Source: Falsiroseomonas ponticola (lineage in GTDB: Bacteria > Pseudomonadota > Alphaproteobacteria > Acetobacterales > Acetobacteraceae). From it: DNA of 64,000 bases. The stretch is taken from the NCBI RefSeq assembly GCF_016805305.1, contig NZ_JAERQN010000005.1:1-64000 (forward strand), in the 5' to 3' direction. Position numbers and translations under genes: made by a program. Position 1 is the stretch's first letter, and each line of letters begins with the position of its first letter. Below, piece after piece: positions 27,846-36,835 of the stretch. Under the pieces are notes generated by a model. It was not told where the DNA came from. It saw only the letters and a program-made list of their open reading frames with translations, and searched no databases.

Positions 27846-28676
27846 ATGGACTATGACACGCTGACGCTGCGCCCCATCTCCCCGCATCTGGGCGCCGAGG
27901 TCAGGGACATCGACATCACCCGGCCGCTGAGCAATCGCCAGGTCGAGGGGCTGCACCATGCGCTGGGCCATTTCGGCGTGCTGTTCTTCCGCGACCAGCG
28001 CTTCGACTTCGACAGCCAGAAGCGCTTCGGCCGCTATTTCGGTGACCTCGACATCCACCCGAACACGCCGGGCCCGGCAGGGCATCCGGAGATCCTGCCC
28101 ATCCATGCCGATGCCACGACGAAGATGATCGCGGGGGAGAAGTGGCACAGCGACGTCTCCTGCTTCCAGGAACCGCCGCTGGGTTCGATCCTGCACCTGC
28201 ACACCGTGCCGCCGAGCGGGGGCGACACGCTCTTCGCCAGCCTCGGCGCGGCTTATGATGCGCTGTCGCCGCGCATGAAGACCTATCTGGAGGGTCTGAC
28301 GGCGCATCACTCCGGGGAGAGGAACTACCGCAAGCGCAACCGGCTGAACGGCGTCGATGATCGTGGCCGGGTCTTCCCGGAAGCCGACCATCCCGTGGTG
28401 ATCCGCCACCCGATCTCCGGCCGCCGCGGCCTCTACGTCAATCGCCTCTTCACCACGCGCATCAACGAACTGCCGGAGGAGGAGGGGGAGGCGCTGCTGC
28501 GCTTCCTGTTCGAGCATTGCGAGCGGCCGGACTTCCAGATCCGCTTCCAGTGGCAGCCGGATTCGGTCGCGTTCTGGGACAACCGGGCCGTCCTGCACCT
28601 TGCCATCTGGGACTACTACCCGCAGGTGCGCAGCGGCTCCCGCGTGACGGTGAAGGGCGGCAGGATCGCGGCCTGA
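27846..28676 (+). CDS. TauD/TfdA-family Fe(II)/2-oxoglutarate dioxygenase
   Basis: 276 residues from ATG 27846, preceded by AGGAG. The iron ligands are His101 and Asp103 (WHSDVS) and His251 (NRAVLH), and the 2-oxoglutarate-binding arginine is Arg262 or Arg266. Family members hydroxylate taurine, alkyl sulfates or other compounds next to the heteroatom, which for taurine releases sulfite. It stands alone between two minus-strand operons. The surrounding sulfur genes suggest an organosulfur substrate, but TfdA-like herbicide or other substrates cannot be ruled out. Confidence 0.88.
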   Translation: MDYDTLTLRPISPHLGAEVRDIDITRPLSNRQVEGLHHALGHFGVLFFRDQRFDFDSQKRFGRYFGDLDIHPNTPGPAGHPEILPIHADATTKMIAGEKWHSDVSCFQEPPLGSILHLHTVPPSGGDTLFASLGAAYDALSPRMKTYLEGLTAHHSGERNYRKRNRLNGVDDRGRVFPEADHPVVIRHPISGRRGLYVNRLFTTRINELPEEEGEALLRFLFEHCERPDFQIRFQWQPDSVAFWDNRAVLHLAIWDYYPQVRSGSRVTVKGGRIAA

Positions 28677-28718
28677 TAGCCCGTCCGGCCACGCCGCTGG
28701 CGGCTAAGGGCCTGGTGT

Positions 28719-29216
28719 TCAGCGCACGGTGAAGCCGATCCAGCGCCCCGCGACGATGACGCCGGCCCAGAGCAGCAGCGATGCCCCGCCGATCACGCGG
28801 AAGCTGGCGGGCGGCGGCTGCCTGGCGCCCTGTTCCGGATGGCGGGGCTGCGCCAGCGCGTGGAAGACCAGCGCGTTAAGCCCCGCCAGCAGCAGCAGCG
28901 CCAGCTTGATGCGGAAGGCGATGTTGTCGCCGTAGCGGGTGGCGGCGGAGACGAAGAGCAGCGCGCCGCTGGCCAGCGCGACGGCGAAGCCGGCCCAGCT
29001 CCAGGGCAGGGCTTCGCGCGTCACCGCCGCCAGGGCACGGCCGCGCCAGGCCAGGCCCAGTAGCCGCAGATCGACATGCGCGATGGTGCCGGCCAGCACG
29101 GCCAGGGCGAGGACATGGATGGATTCCAGGGCGGGGAACAGCACCTCCGAATCCTGGATCGCATGGGCCAGCGGCGTTTCCTGCAGCCAGGCCAGGGCGT
29201 CGTGCAGCGTGGCCAT
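28719..29216 (-). CDS. DUF6644-like membrane protein
   Basis: A 165-residue protein with four or five hydrophobic segments (about 30-48, 72-90, 100-118, 135-155). ALESIHVLALAVLAGTIAHVDLRLLGL carries a conserved His in the first helix, and it ends AGVIVAGRWIGF. These features fit the DUF6644 family as I recall it; function unknown. It is the last gene of a minus-strand cluster with a related gene, HupE/UreJ, a PPIase and a DUF6152 protein. Confidence 0.7.
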   Translation of the reverse strand: MATLHDALAWLQETPLAHAIQDSEVLFPALESIHVLALAVLAGTIAHVDLRLLGLAWRGRALAAVTREALPWSWAGFAVALASGALLFVSAATRYGDNIAFRIKLALLLLAGLNALVFHALAQPRHPEQGARQPPPASFRVIGGASLLLWAGVIVAGRWIGFTVR

Positions 29217-29217
29217 C

Positions 29218-29649
29218 TCAGCCTTCCCCCAGATAGGCGATCCAGCGGCCCGCCACCGCGATGCCGGCCCAGACGGCCAGGCTGAGCGTCGCCGTCACGC
29301 GCCGCGCCGGGCGGGACCGGCCCGGCCGCGCCAGCAGCACCAGCGCCACGGCCAGCAGCGCGAGCTTCAGCGTGAAGGCGGGGTTGCCGATCTGCCGTTC
29401 GGGCTCGGCCAGGATCAGCAGCAACCCGCTGGCCAGAAGCCCAGGCAGGGCCAGCCAGATCACGCGGCGCAGCGGCGCCTGGTCGGCGTCGTCCCGCAGC
29501 ACGCGCAGCGCCAGCAGCACGGCGGCGCCGGCCAGCGCCGCGACCAGCAGGATGTGCAGGGATTGCAGGGCCGGGATGATCCAGGCCTGGCCGCGCAGCG
29601 CGGCGCTGGCGCCGGTCGAGGCGATGCCGGCGATGAGGTCCTCGATCAT
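29218..29649 (-). CDS. DUF6644-like membrane protein, paralog
   Basis: A 143-residue polytopic protein. ALQSLHILLVAALAGAAVLLALRVL and the ending AGIAVAGRWIAYLG mirror ALESIHVLALAVLAGTIAHVDLRLL and AGVIVAGRWIGF in the next gene, so the two are tandem paralogs. It starts 1 nt after the neighbouring frame and sits 4 nt from the HupE/UreJ stop. They may form a heteromeric membrane complex; function unknown. Confidence 0.68.
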   Translation of the reverse strand: MIEDLIAGIASTGASAALRGQAWIIPALQSLHILLVAALAGAAVLLALRVLRDDADQAPLRRVIWLALPGLLASGLLLILAEPERQIGNPAFTLKLALLAVALVLLARPGRSRPARRVTATLSLAVWAGIAVAGRWIAYLGEG

Positions 29650-29652
29650 CGC

Positions 29653-30852
29653 TCACCCTCCCGCGCCGTAGCTGCGCGACACCAGCCAGAACACGCCGAG
29701 CCCTGTGAGCGCCGGCGCCACCCAATCCACGACCAGGCGCCGCGACGGCGCCAGGCCGAGCCGCGACAGGCCGCGCACCGCCATCCAGACCAGGCCGACG
29801 AGGAGGAGCTGGCCGATCTCCACGCCGAGGTTGAAGCCGAGGAGCAGCTCCGCCAGGCGCGCGGGCGGCAGGCCCATCTCCACCAGGTCCCGCGCGAAGG
29901 CGAAGCCATGCACCAGGCCGAAGCAGGCGGCGATGCCGGCGCGCAGCGGCGCCCGCGCCGGCGCGGCCTGGACCAGCAGCAGGTAGCAGGCGGTGAACAG
30001 CGCGGCGCCCAGCAGCAGGGACAGCGGCAGCCCGCCCAGGCCCAGCAGCCGCAGCGCCGCCATGCCCAGCAGCAGCGCGCCCGCGGCCAGTGCGACCGGG
30101 CGGCTGCGCCGTGTGGCCTGGACCACGTTCTCCGCCCCGATGACCGCGATGGAGAGCGCGATCAGCGCATCGATGGGCCCGGTATCGGGCCTCACCAGGC
30201 CCGTGACCGCGAGGCCGAGCGTGATGCTGTGGCCGAGCGTGAAGCCCGTGATCACCCAGGCCAGGTCCCGCAGCCCGCGGGAGAGCAGCAGCAGGCCGAG
30301 CAGGAAGGCGATGTGGTCAGGCCCGGTCAGGATGTGTTCCACGCCCAGCAGCAGGAAGGCGTGGAAGGGCGCGCTCGCCAGCGTGCCCTCGGCCGGCGTC
30401 GCCAGCAGCAGGCGCTGGTCGGTGGTGAAGAGCTGTTCGGCGAAGCGCGCTTCTCCGCCCGCCTCGGTGGTGCGGATGCGGGCCAGGCTGACATGCGTCG
30501 GCACCAGGTCGAAAAAGGCGTCGGAACGCAGCGCGATGCCGCGGGGCACGGGGCAGGCGAAGGCCATTTCGAAGCGGCGGAAGCCGGGCGAGGCCGGGAT
30601 CGCGGTGGGCGGCGCCTGCGGGGTGCAGGTTGTGCCTTCCGCCGTCGCGCCCAGGCGGGGCAGAAGGTAGGTGGCGATGGAAGCGTCGCGCGCGGCGGGG
30701 TCGATGCGCCGCGCCTCCTGCTCCGGCAGCGTCACGGTCACGCGCACCAGGCGGTCCGCGATCTCCCACGCCATGTGGCTTTCGCTGCGGCTATGCGCCT
30801 GGGCCAGACCGGGTGCGGCCAGCAGCAGCGCGGCCAGCAGCAGGCGCCTCAT
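29653..30852 (-). CDS. HupE/UreJ-family membrane protein
   Basis: A 399-residue protein. A signal peptide (about 1-19, ending AQAH) leads an extracytoplasmic domain of about 150 residues, then at least six TM segments. GVEHILTGPDHIAFLLG (about 168-184) has the His-x5-Asp-His pattern of HupE/UreJ and related metal permeases, and LVHGFAFA and GFNLGVEIGQ follow. HupE/UreJ proteins are linked to nickel supply, but the version with a large periplasmic domain occurs widely without hydrogenase or urease, and neither is in this window. It overlaps the PPIase gene by 4 nt. Confidence 0.82.
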   Translation of the reverse strand: MRRLLLAALLLAAPGLAQAHSRSESHMAWEIADRLVRVTVTLPEQEARRIDPAARDASIATYLLPRLGATAEGTTCTPQAPPTAIPASPGFRRFEMAFACPVPRGIALRSDAFFDLVPTHVSLARIRTTEAGGEARFAEQLFTTDQRLLLATPAEGTLASAPFHAFLLLGVEHILTGPDHIAFLLGLLLLSRGLRDLAWVITGFTLGHSITLGLAVTGLVRPDTGPIDALIALSIAVIGAENVVQATRRSRPVALAAGALLLGMAALRLLGLGGLPLSLLLGAALFTACYLLLVQAAPARAPLRAGIAACFGLVHGFAFARDLVEMGLPPARLAELLLGFNLGVEIGQLLLVGLVWMAVRGLSRLGLAPSRRLVVDWVAPALTGLGVFWLVSRSYGAGG

Positions 30853-31736
30853 GGTGCCGCGCCCTCCGCCAGCAGGATGGTCGCGCGGGCGCGCAGGAAG
30901 CGGAGGTATTCGGCGTAGAGCGCCTCCCGCGCCTCCCGCCGCGCATCGGCCAGGACGCGGGTGCGGACCGTCTCGAAGGGCAGCAGCCGCGCGGGTTCCC
31001 GCGCGCCGCCCCGCAGCAGGTGCAGCGCGCCGTTGGCGGCGATGGGGGCGGGGACCTCGCCGGGCGCGATCGCCCGCGCGGCCGCGTGCAGGGAAGGGGC
31101 GAGCAGGCGCAGGATCGCCGCTTCCGGCTGTGGCGTCCCGTCCAGGCGTGGGTCGGCCTGCAGGCCGAAGCGGGCGGCGACCTCGCCGGCCGGCTCCCCG
31201 GCGCGCAGCGCCGCCGCCGCGGCCTCCACGCGCGATGCCAGTGCCGCCAGGGGTTCCTCCGGCGTCGGCGTGGCGCTGAGGAGATGCAGGCCGAGGCGCG
31301 GTTCGCTGGCGTAGCGGGATGCGTCGCGCTGCCAGCGTTCGCGCAGCGCCGCTTCCTCGATGGTACGGGCCTGGGCGTCGGCGGCGATCTGCTCCTGCAC
31401 CGCGGCGACCAGCGCTTCGCGCACCGCGGGGTGGGAAGCGGGGAGGCCGACCTCCAGCCCGCGCTGCACCAGCAATTCCTCCGCCAGCATCGCCTCCAGC
31501 ACCGCCTGGCGCTGGGCTGGTGTCGCGGCATCGGGCGTGACGCCGTGCTCGGCTTCCAGCTGCGCCGCGAAATCGCTGCGGAGGATCAGGCCGTCATTCA
31601 CCCGCGCCAGCGCGCCCGGCGGCACGGCGACCGCTTCCGCGGGCGCCGCGGTCGCGTCGAACAGGCCGATGGCGGCCAGGCCCAGCCCGGCCAGCGCACC
31701 GGCCGCCAGCAGGCCGAGGGAGCGAGCCTCCTGCAT
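30849..31736 (-). CDS. Parvulin-like peptidyl-prolyl isomerase / SurA-type chaperone
   Basis: A 295-residue protein with one N-terminal TM anchor or signal (about 7-30), a SurA/PrsA-like helical domain (VNDGLILRSDFAAQLEAEHG, ...LVQRGLEVGLP) and a C-terminal parvulin-like region. The parvulin part is weakly conserved, so catalytic activity is uncertain. It would act in the periplasm, perhaps helping fold the exported domain of its HupE/UreJ neighbour, with which it overlaps by 4 nt. Confidence 0.72.
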   Translation of the reverse strand: MQEARSLGLLAAGALAGLGLAAIGLFDATAAPAEAVAVPPGALARVNDGLILRSDFAAQLEAEHGVTPDAATPAQRQAVLEAMLAEELLVQRGLEVGLPASHPAVREALVAAVQEQIAADAQARTIEEAALRERWQRDASRYASEPRLGLHLLSATPTPEEPLAALASRVEAAAAALRAGEPAGEVAARFGLQADPRLDGTPQPEAAILRLLAPSLHAAARAIAPGEVPAPIAANGALHLLRGGAREPARLLPFETVRTRVLADARREAREALYAEYLRFLRARATILLAEGAAP

Positions 31737-31739
31737 CGA

Positions 31740-32180
31740 TCAGGGCCGCGCGGGCTGCACGGTGGAGGGCTCCGCCTGCGGCGCGGCGGTGGTCAGCACC
31801 TCCCCGGTCGCGACCTTGCGGAGCTGCCGGAACTGGCCGCCCTGTTCGCCGCTGCGCAGCGGGTTGATGCTGATCTCGATCCGGTCGCCGGGGGACAGCG
31901 ACCGGCGGCTCCATCCCAGGCGGCTGAGCGGGCCGGGGCTGGTGGAGAGCTCGACCGTCCAGAGATCCTCCTCCGCGCTGCCGGGCGTGCCGTCCGGGCG
32001 GTCGTTGAAGAACCAGATCATCACATGCGGCGCGGTCCACTGGAATTCGCGCACCGTGCCGTTCAGCGTGCGGGGCTGGGACGGATCGTACATGGCGAAG
32101 GAATGGTGCGCGCCGGCGGGCGTGGCGAAGGGCGCGGCGGCGGCGGCCAGCAGCAGGGCGCGGCGGGTCTGGCGGTGCAT
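31740..32180 (-). CDS. DUF6152-like exported protein
   Basis: 146 residues from ATG 32180; an in-frame ATG at 32189 would add three. A twin-arginine-like or Sec signal (QTRRALLLAAAAAPFATPAGA) is followed by HHSFAMYDPSQPRTLNGTVREFQW, the diagnostic start of DUF6152, a small beta-barrel-like periplasmic family. The N-terminal His-His after the predicted cleavage site could bind metal, but this is untested. It is followed 3 nt later by the PPIase gene. Confidence 0.75.
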   Translation of the reverse strand: MHRQTRRALLLAAAAAPFATPAGAHHSFAMYDPSQPRTLNGTVREFQWTAPHVMIWFFNDRPDGTPGSAEEDLWTVELSTSPGPLSRLGWSRRSLSPGDRIEISINPLRSGEQGGQFRQLRKVATGEVLTTAAPQAEPSTVQPARP

Positions 32181-32194
32181 GGCGGGCATTCCTG

Positions 32195-33016
32195 TCAGCG
32201 GCGTTGCGTGGGCAGCGGCGCGCCGCCCGGGTCCTGCGCGATGGGGACGAAGACGTGGTTGCCGCGTGCATCGACCTCCGCGCGGAACTCGCCCTGGCGG
32301 CAGGAGGATTCGATGAAGTCGTCCGACCGGTTGCGGGACCGCACGAAGCTCTTGGTGATGCGCCAGGGCTCCGTCAGCACCCTCGGCGCGTGCACTTCGA
32401 GGTCGAACTCCAGGCGGTTGGGCTCGGCCAGGCCGATACGCTCGATGATCCGCATGTCGCCGTTGTTGGGGATGCCGACGGCCTGGCCGAGCGGGATGAA
32501 GACCTGCGGCAGGATGTTCACCGTCTCCACCACCAGCGCGTCGCCGTCCCACCGGCCGATGGAATGGCCGTTGAAGGTGGCGTCGCCATCCTCCGGATGG
32601 CCGCGGCCATCGGTCCAGATGCGGCGCAGGCGGTTGCCGTCGAATTCGCCGAGGATCGTCACGCGGCCCGGCGTGAAGAGGATCTCCAGCGGGTTGCGCG
32701 TCATGACGATGTGGTTCGGCATGCCTTCCGGCAGGCAGTTGGTGTAGAGCTGGTTCGGCCTGCCGGCGCGTTCCAGCGCGCGCTGTTCCTCGATGTAGGC
32801 GGCGGCTTCTGGCGTGAAGGGCGGCTGCCAGCTGTTGAAGGCGAAGTGGCGATGGCGCGTGTCCAGCAGCCAGATGCCGCTCCAATCCGGCAGCCGGCCG
32901 ATCGCGGCCCAATCCGCCGCGGTGGGGGCGGGGTTCTGGATGCGCGGCTGCTGCGCCGGCGCGGCGAGCGGCGCGAGGCACGCGAGTGCGAGCAAGGCGG
33001 GGCGAAGCGATCGCAT
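32195..33016 (-). CDS. Exported protein of unknown function
   Basis: A 273-residue protein with a signal peptide (about 1-22, cleavage near APAQQ). DWSGIWLLD near residue 45 and the block ILGEFDGNRLRRIWTDGRGH plus SIGRWDGDALVVETVNI are seen in a family of periplasmic proteins common beside DUF6152 genes in Proteobacteria; no function is established that I know of. It is first in the 28719-33016 cluster, 6 nt before the upstream ATG candidate of the DUF6152 gene. Confidence 0.7.
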   Translation of the reverse strand: MRSLRPALLALACLAPLAAPAQQPRIQNPAPTAADWAAIGRLPDWSGIWLLDTRHRHFAFNSWQPPFTPEAAAYIEEQRALERAGRPNQLYTNCLPEGMPNHIVMTRNPLEILFTPGRVTILGEFDGNRLRRIWTDGRGHPEDGDATFNGHSIGRWDGDALVVETVNILPQVFIPLGQAVGIPNNGDMRIIERIGLAEPNRLEFDLEVHAPRVLTEPWRITKSFVRSRNRSDDFIESSCRQGEFRAEVDARGNHVFVPIAQDPGGAPLPTQRR

Positions 33017-33026
33017 CGGGGTCCTC

Positions 33027-35012
33027 CTAGGCAGGGTGGTGGCAGGCGAGGACGCGGCCCTCGCCGACCGGGACCAGGGCCGGGGCCTCCGCCCTGCAGA
33101 GCGCGGTGGCGGCGGCGCAGCGCGTGTGGAAGCGGCAGCCCGGCGGCGGGCGGCTGGGGGAGGGGATCTCGCCCGCGATCGGCACGAAGCCGCGGCGCAG
33201 CGCGGGATCGGGTTCCGGGATCGCGGCGATCAGGGCGCGGGTGTAGTGGTGCGCCGGCCGCGCGAAGATCGCCTCCGCCGGACCGGCTTCCACCAGCCGT
33301 CCGAGATACATCACGCCGATGCGGTCCGAGATGTGGCGGACGATGTTCAGCCCGTGGCTGATGAAGAGGTAGGTGAGGCCGCGCTTCGCCTTCAGGTCCT
33401 GCAGCAGGTTCACCACCTGCGCCTGCACGGAGACATCGAGCGCCGCGACCGCTTCGTCCAGCAGCACCAGGTCCGGGTTGACCGCCAGCGCGCGCGCGAT
33501 GGCCACGCGCTGTCGCTGGCCGCCGGAGAGCTGGTGCGGATAGCGCGCGGTCCAGGCGGGATCGAGGCCCACCTGTTCCAGCAGCGCGGCCGCTTCGCGC
33601 AGGCGTTCCACGCGCGGCTGGCTGGCGTGGACGGCCAGCGGTTCCGCGATGATCTCGCCCACGGTCCAGCGCGGGTCGATGGAGCCGAAGGGGTCCTGGA
33701 AGACCATCTGCATGTGCCGTCGTGCCGCGCGCAGCGCCGGGCCACGCAGCGCGCCGAGGTCCTGCCCCGCGACGCGCACTTCCCCCTGTGTCGGCCGTTC
33801 GAGGCCGAGGACGAGGCGCGCGAGGGTCGATTTGCCGCAGCCGGATTCACCGACCAGGCCGAAGGTCTCGCCGCGATGGATCGTCAGGTCCACGCCATCC
33901 ACGGCGCGCACCACGCGCCCGCGAGCCCAGGGCCAGGCGGCGGTCAGCGGATAGTGGCGGGATACGCCGGCGAGGGTGACGATGGGTTCGTCCGAGGCTG
34001 GCGCGGCGATGTCCGCCTGCGTGACGAGCTTGGGCGCGGGCTCCGGCTCATCGGGGTGCCAGCAGGCCAGGCGCGCGCCGTTACGCGTCTCAAGCGGCGG
34101 CGCGTGGCTGGCGCAGATGGCACTCGCGACGGGGCAGCGGGGGTGGAAGCGGCAGCCGCCGGGCGGGTCCGCCAGGCTCGGGATGCTGCCCTCGATCGCC
34201 GGCAGGCGGCTGCCGCGCCGCGTGGCGGTGCCGACGACGGAACGCAGCAGGCCGCGCGTATAGGGATGGGCGGGGGCAGCGAAGAGGCGCTGGACCGGCG
34301 CATCCTCCACCACGCGGCCCGCATACATGACGACGACGCGGTCCGCGATCTCCGCCGCGATGCCGAGGTCATGGGTGATGAGCAGGATCGCCATGCCGGT
34401 CTCGGCCTGGAGGTCCTTCAGCAGCGCCAGGATCTGCGCCTGGATGGTGACGTCGAGCGCGGTGGTCGGTTCATCCGCGATCAGCAGGCGCGGGTTGCAG
34501 GCCAGGGCCATGGCGATCATCGCGCGCTGGCGCATGCCGCCGCTGAGTTGGTGCGGGAACTGGTCGAAGCGCTGGTCGGGATCGGGGATGTGGACGCGCT
34601 TCAGCAGCGCCACCGCTTCCCGCCGCGCCGCATCCTGGCGCAGGCCACGATGGCGGCGCAGTACCTCCGCGATCTGCGCGCCGATGCTGAAGACGGGGTC
34701 GAAGGCCGTCATCGGTTCCTGGAAGACCATGCCGATACGCCGGCCGCGGAGATCCGCCATCTGCCGCTGCGTCAGCCGCGCCAGGTCCTGGCCCTCGAAG
34801 CGCAGGCTGCCCGCGGTGATGGTGCCGCCGCGATGGTCGATGAGGCGCGTCACCGCCATGGCCGTCACCGTCTTGCCGCTGCCGGATTCACCGACGAGGC
34901 AGACCGTCTCCCGCTCCGCGATGGCGAGATCGACGCCCGCCATGACAGTGAGCGGGCCGGTGGGCGTCGAGACATCGACGGCGAGGCCAGTGATGTCGAG
35001 CAGCTCGGCCAT
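33027..35012 (-). CDS. Dipeptide-type ABC transporter ATPase, DppD-DppF fusion
   Basis: A 661-residue protein with two ABC domains. Domain 1 (about 5-330) has Walker A GESGSGKT, signature [20 protein letters not shown], and the C-terminal iron-sulfur/oligopeptide tail CRFHPRCP. Domain 2 (about 355-661) has [27 protein letters not shown] and CRFHTRC. DppD and DppF are usually separate; fused forms are common in this class. It ends an operon of binding protein, DppB, DppC and ATPase. Confidence 0.92.
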   Translation of the reverse strand: MAELLDITGLAVDVSTPTGPLTVMAGVDLAIAERETVCLVGESGSGKTVTAMAVTRLIDHRGGTITAGSLRFEGQDLARLTQRQMADLRGRRIGMVFQEPMTAFDPVFSIGAQIAEVLRRHRGLRQDAARREAVALLKRVHIPDPDQRFDQFPHQLSGGMRQRAMIAMALACNPRLLIADEPTTALDVTIQAQILALLKDLQAETGMAILLITHDLGIAAEIADRVVVMYAGRVVEDAPVQRLFAAPAHPYTRGLLRSVVGTATRRGSRLPAIEGSIPSLADPPGGCRFHPRCPVASAICASHAPPLETRNGARLACWHPDEPEPAPKLVTQADIAAPASDEPIVTLAGVSRHYPLTAAWPWARGRVVRAVDGVDLTIHRGETFGLVGESGCGKSTLARLVLGLERPTQGEVRVAGQDLGALRGPALRAARRHMQMVFQDPFGSIDPRWTVGEIIAEPLAVHASQPRVERLREAAALLEQVGLDPAWTARYPHQLSGGQRQRVAIARALAVNPDLVLLDEAVAALDVSVQAQVVNLLQDLKAKRGLTYLFISHGLNIVRHISDRIGVMYLGRLVEAGPAEAIFARPAHHYTRALIAAIPEPDPALRRGFVPIAGEIPSPSRPPPGCRFHTRCAAATALCRAEAPALVPVGEGRVLACHHPA

Positions 35013-35014
35013 GG

Positions 35015-35911
35015 TCAGAAGCGCCCCATCCGCGGGTCGAGCCGGTTGCGCAGCGCATCGCCCAGCAGGTTGACGGAGACGACCAGCGCCGTGATGGCGA
35101 GGCCCGGGAAGGTGGCGAACCACCAGGCGACGGTCAGGTAGTTGCGGCCCTGGCTCAGCAGGAAACCCCAATCCGGTTCGTCATCGATGACGCCGAGGCC
35201 GATGAAGCTGAGGCCGGAGCCCAGCAGGATGGAGAAGCCGATGCCGAGCGTCCCCACCACCAGCATCTGCGACAGCGTGTGCGGCAGGACATGGCCGAGC
35301 AGGATGAGGCGATGCGGGCTGCCGATGGCGCGCGAGGCCTCGATGAAGGGCCGCGCCTTCACCGCCAGTACCTGGGCGCGCATGACGCGGGCGTAGCGCG
35401 GCAGGGTGACCAGGCCGACGGCGATGATGGTGTTGGTCAGGCTGGGGCCGAGCGCCGCGGCCAGGATGATGGCCAGCAGGATGTCCGGCACCGACATCCA
35501 GACATCGAGCAGCCGCATCAGCACGCCATCCACCACCCCGCCGGCATAGCCGGAGACGAGGCCGAGCAGCCCGCCGAGCAACCCACCGACCAGCACGGCG
35601 CAAGCGCCCATCAGCAGGGATTGCCGCGCACCATGGATCACCAGGCTCAGCACGTCCCGCCCGAAATGGTCGGTGCCGAGCCAGTGTTCGGCGCCGGGTG
35701 GCTGGAGGATGGCATAGCTGTCCATGTCCGTCGGCGCGTAGGGCGCGATCCATTCGGGCGCGATCCCGCAGGCCAGGATGGCGGCGACCACCAGCAGCGG
35801 CAGCAGGATGCGCGGCCGCAGCAGCGCCGGCAGCGGGCGGCGTGGGCGCGAGGCGCGCTTCGCCTCCGGCAGCGGCAGCTCGACTTCCGCGATGGCGACA
35901 CGCTCCAGCAT
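35015..35911 (-). CDS. Dipeptide-type ABC transporter permease, DppC-like
   Basis: A 298-residue permease with about six TM segments. [21 protein letters not shown] is the typical DppC/OppC block, and [29 protein letters not shown] is the EAA loop contacting the ATPase. It lies 2 nt from the ATPase start and 3 nt from DppB. Confidence 0.92.
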   Translation of the reverse strand: MLERVAIAEVELPLPEAKRASRPRRPLPALLRPRILLPLLVVAAILACGIAPEWIAPYAPTDMDSYAILQPPGAEHWLGTDHFGRDVLSLVIHGARQSLLMGACAVLVGGLLGGLLGLVSGYAGGVVDGVLMRLLDVWMSVPDILLAIILAAALGPSLTNTIIAVGLVTLPRYARVMRAQVLAVKARPFIEASRAIGSPHRLILLGHVLPHTLSQMLVVGTLGIGFSILLGSGLSFIGLGVIDDEPDWGFLLSQGRNYLTVAWWFATFPGLAITALVVSVNLLGDALRNRLDPRMGRF

Positions 35912-35914
35912 CGG

Positions 35915-36835
35915 TCAGGCCCCCGGCCGCACGCGGCGGTCGATCATGGTGTAGGAGAGGTCTACCACCAGGTTGATCAGCACGAAGAAGACGGAGGCGA
36001 AGAGGACGGCGCCCTGCACGACGGGGATGTCCTTCACGCCGATCGCTTCCACCAGCAGCCGCCCGATGCCCTGGCGGGCGAAGAGCGTTTCCACCACGAC
36101 GGCGCCCGACAGCAATTCGCCGACAAGGATGCCGAGCAGCGTGACCACGGGGATCAGCGCGTTGCGCAGCACGTGGCGGTACAGCACCTGGCGTTCCAGC
36201 AGCCCCTTGCCGCGCAAGGTGGTGACGAAGGGCTCGTCCAGCACATCCAGCACGCTGTCGCGGACCATGCGCATCAGCCGCCCGCCGGCGATGAGGCCGA
36301 GGCAGGACATGGGCAGGATGAGCTGCGCGAAGCTGCCATTGCCGATGGCAGGCAGCCATTGCAGCGTGACCGAGAAAATCAGGATCAGCAGGATGCCGCG
36401 CCAGAAGGACGGCATGGATGTCAGGAACAGCATGACGGACTGGATCGTTTGGTCGATCACGCGGCCACGGTTCACGGCGGCGAGGATGCCGAGGCCGACG
36501 CCGCTGACCACGGCGATGGCGACGGCGCCAATGGTCAGCGAGAGCGTCGCTGGGAATTGCGCCCAGAGCCGATTGAACACCGGCTCCCGCGTTGTGAAGG
36601 AGGTGCCGAGTTCGCCCCGCGGCAGGCCGGCGAGGTAGGAGAGGTACTGGTCCCAGATCGGGCGATCCGTGCCGAGATGGGCGCGGATGCGCGCGATGGT
36701 TTCCTCCGTCGCATCGTCACCGGCGATCAGCACGGCGGGATCGCCAGGCAGCCAGTAGAGGATCAGGAACACCAGGGTGATGGTGCCGAAGACGACGAGG
36801 GCGGCACCGCCGAGGCGACGGAGGAGGAAGGCCAT
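35915..36835 (-). CDS. Dipeptide-type ABC transporter permease, DppB-like
   Basis: 306 residues from ATG 36835, which overlaps the binding-protein stop. It begins MAFLLRRLGGAALVVFGTITLVFL and has LPGDPA and LGTDRPIWDQYLSYLAGLPRGELG, both standard DppB/OppB blocks. The EAA loop reads FVTTLRGKGLLERQVLYRHVLRNALIP. About six TM helices. Confidence 0.92.
   Translation of the reverse strand: MAFLLRRLGGAALVVFGTITLVFLILYWLPGDPAVLIAGDDATEETIARIRAHLGTDRPIWDQYLSYLAGLPRGELGTSFTTREPVFNRLWAQFPATLSLTIGAVAIAVVSGVGLGILAAVNRGRVIDQTIQSVMLFLTSMPSFWRGILLILIFSVTLQWLPAIGNGSFAQLILPMSCLGLIAGGRLMRMVRDSVLDVLDEPFVTTLRGKGLLERQVLYRHVLRNALIPVVTLLGILVGELLSGAVVVETLFARQGIGRLLVEAIGVKDIPVVQGAVLFASVFFVLINLVVDLSYTMIDRRVRPGA

Noticed and set aside
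28939..30918. A 659-codon plus-strand frame
   Set aside because: Antisense shadow of the HupE/UreJ and DUF6644 genes; Gln/Arg-rich with no domain.
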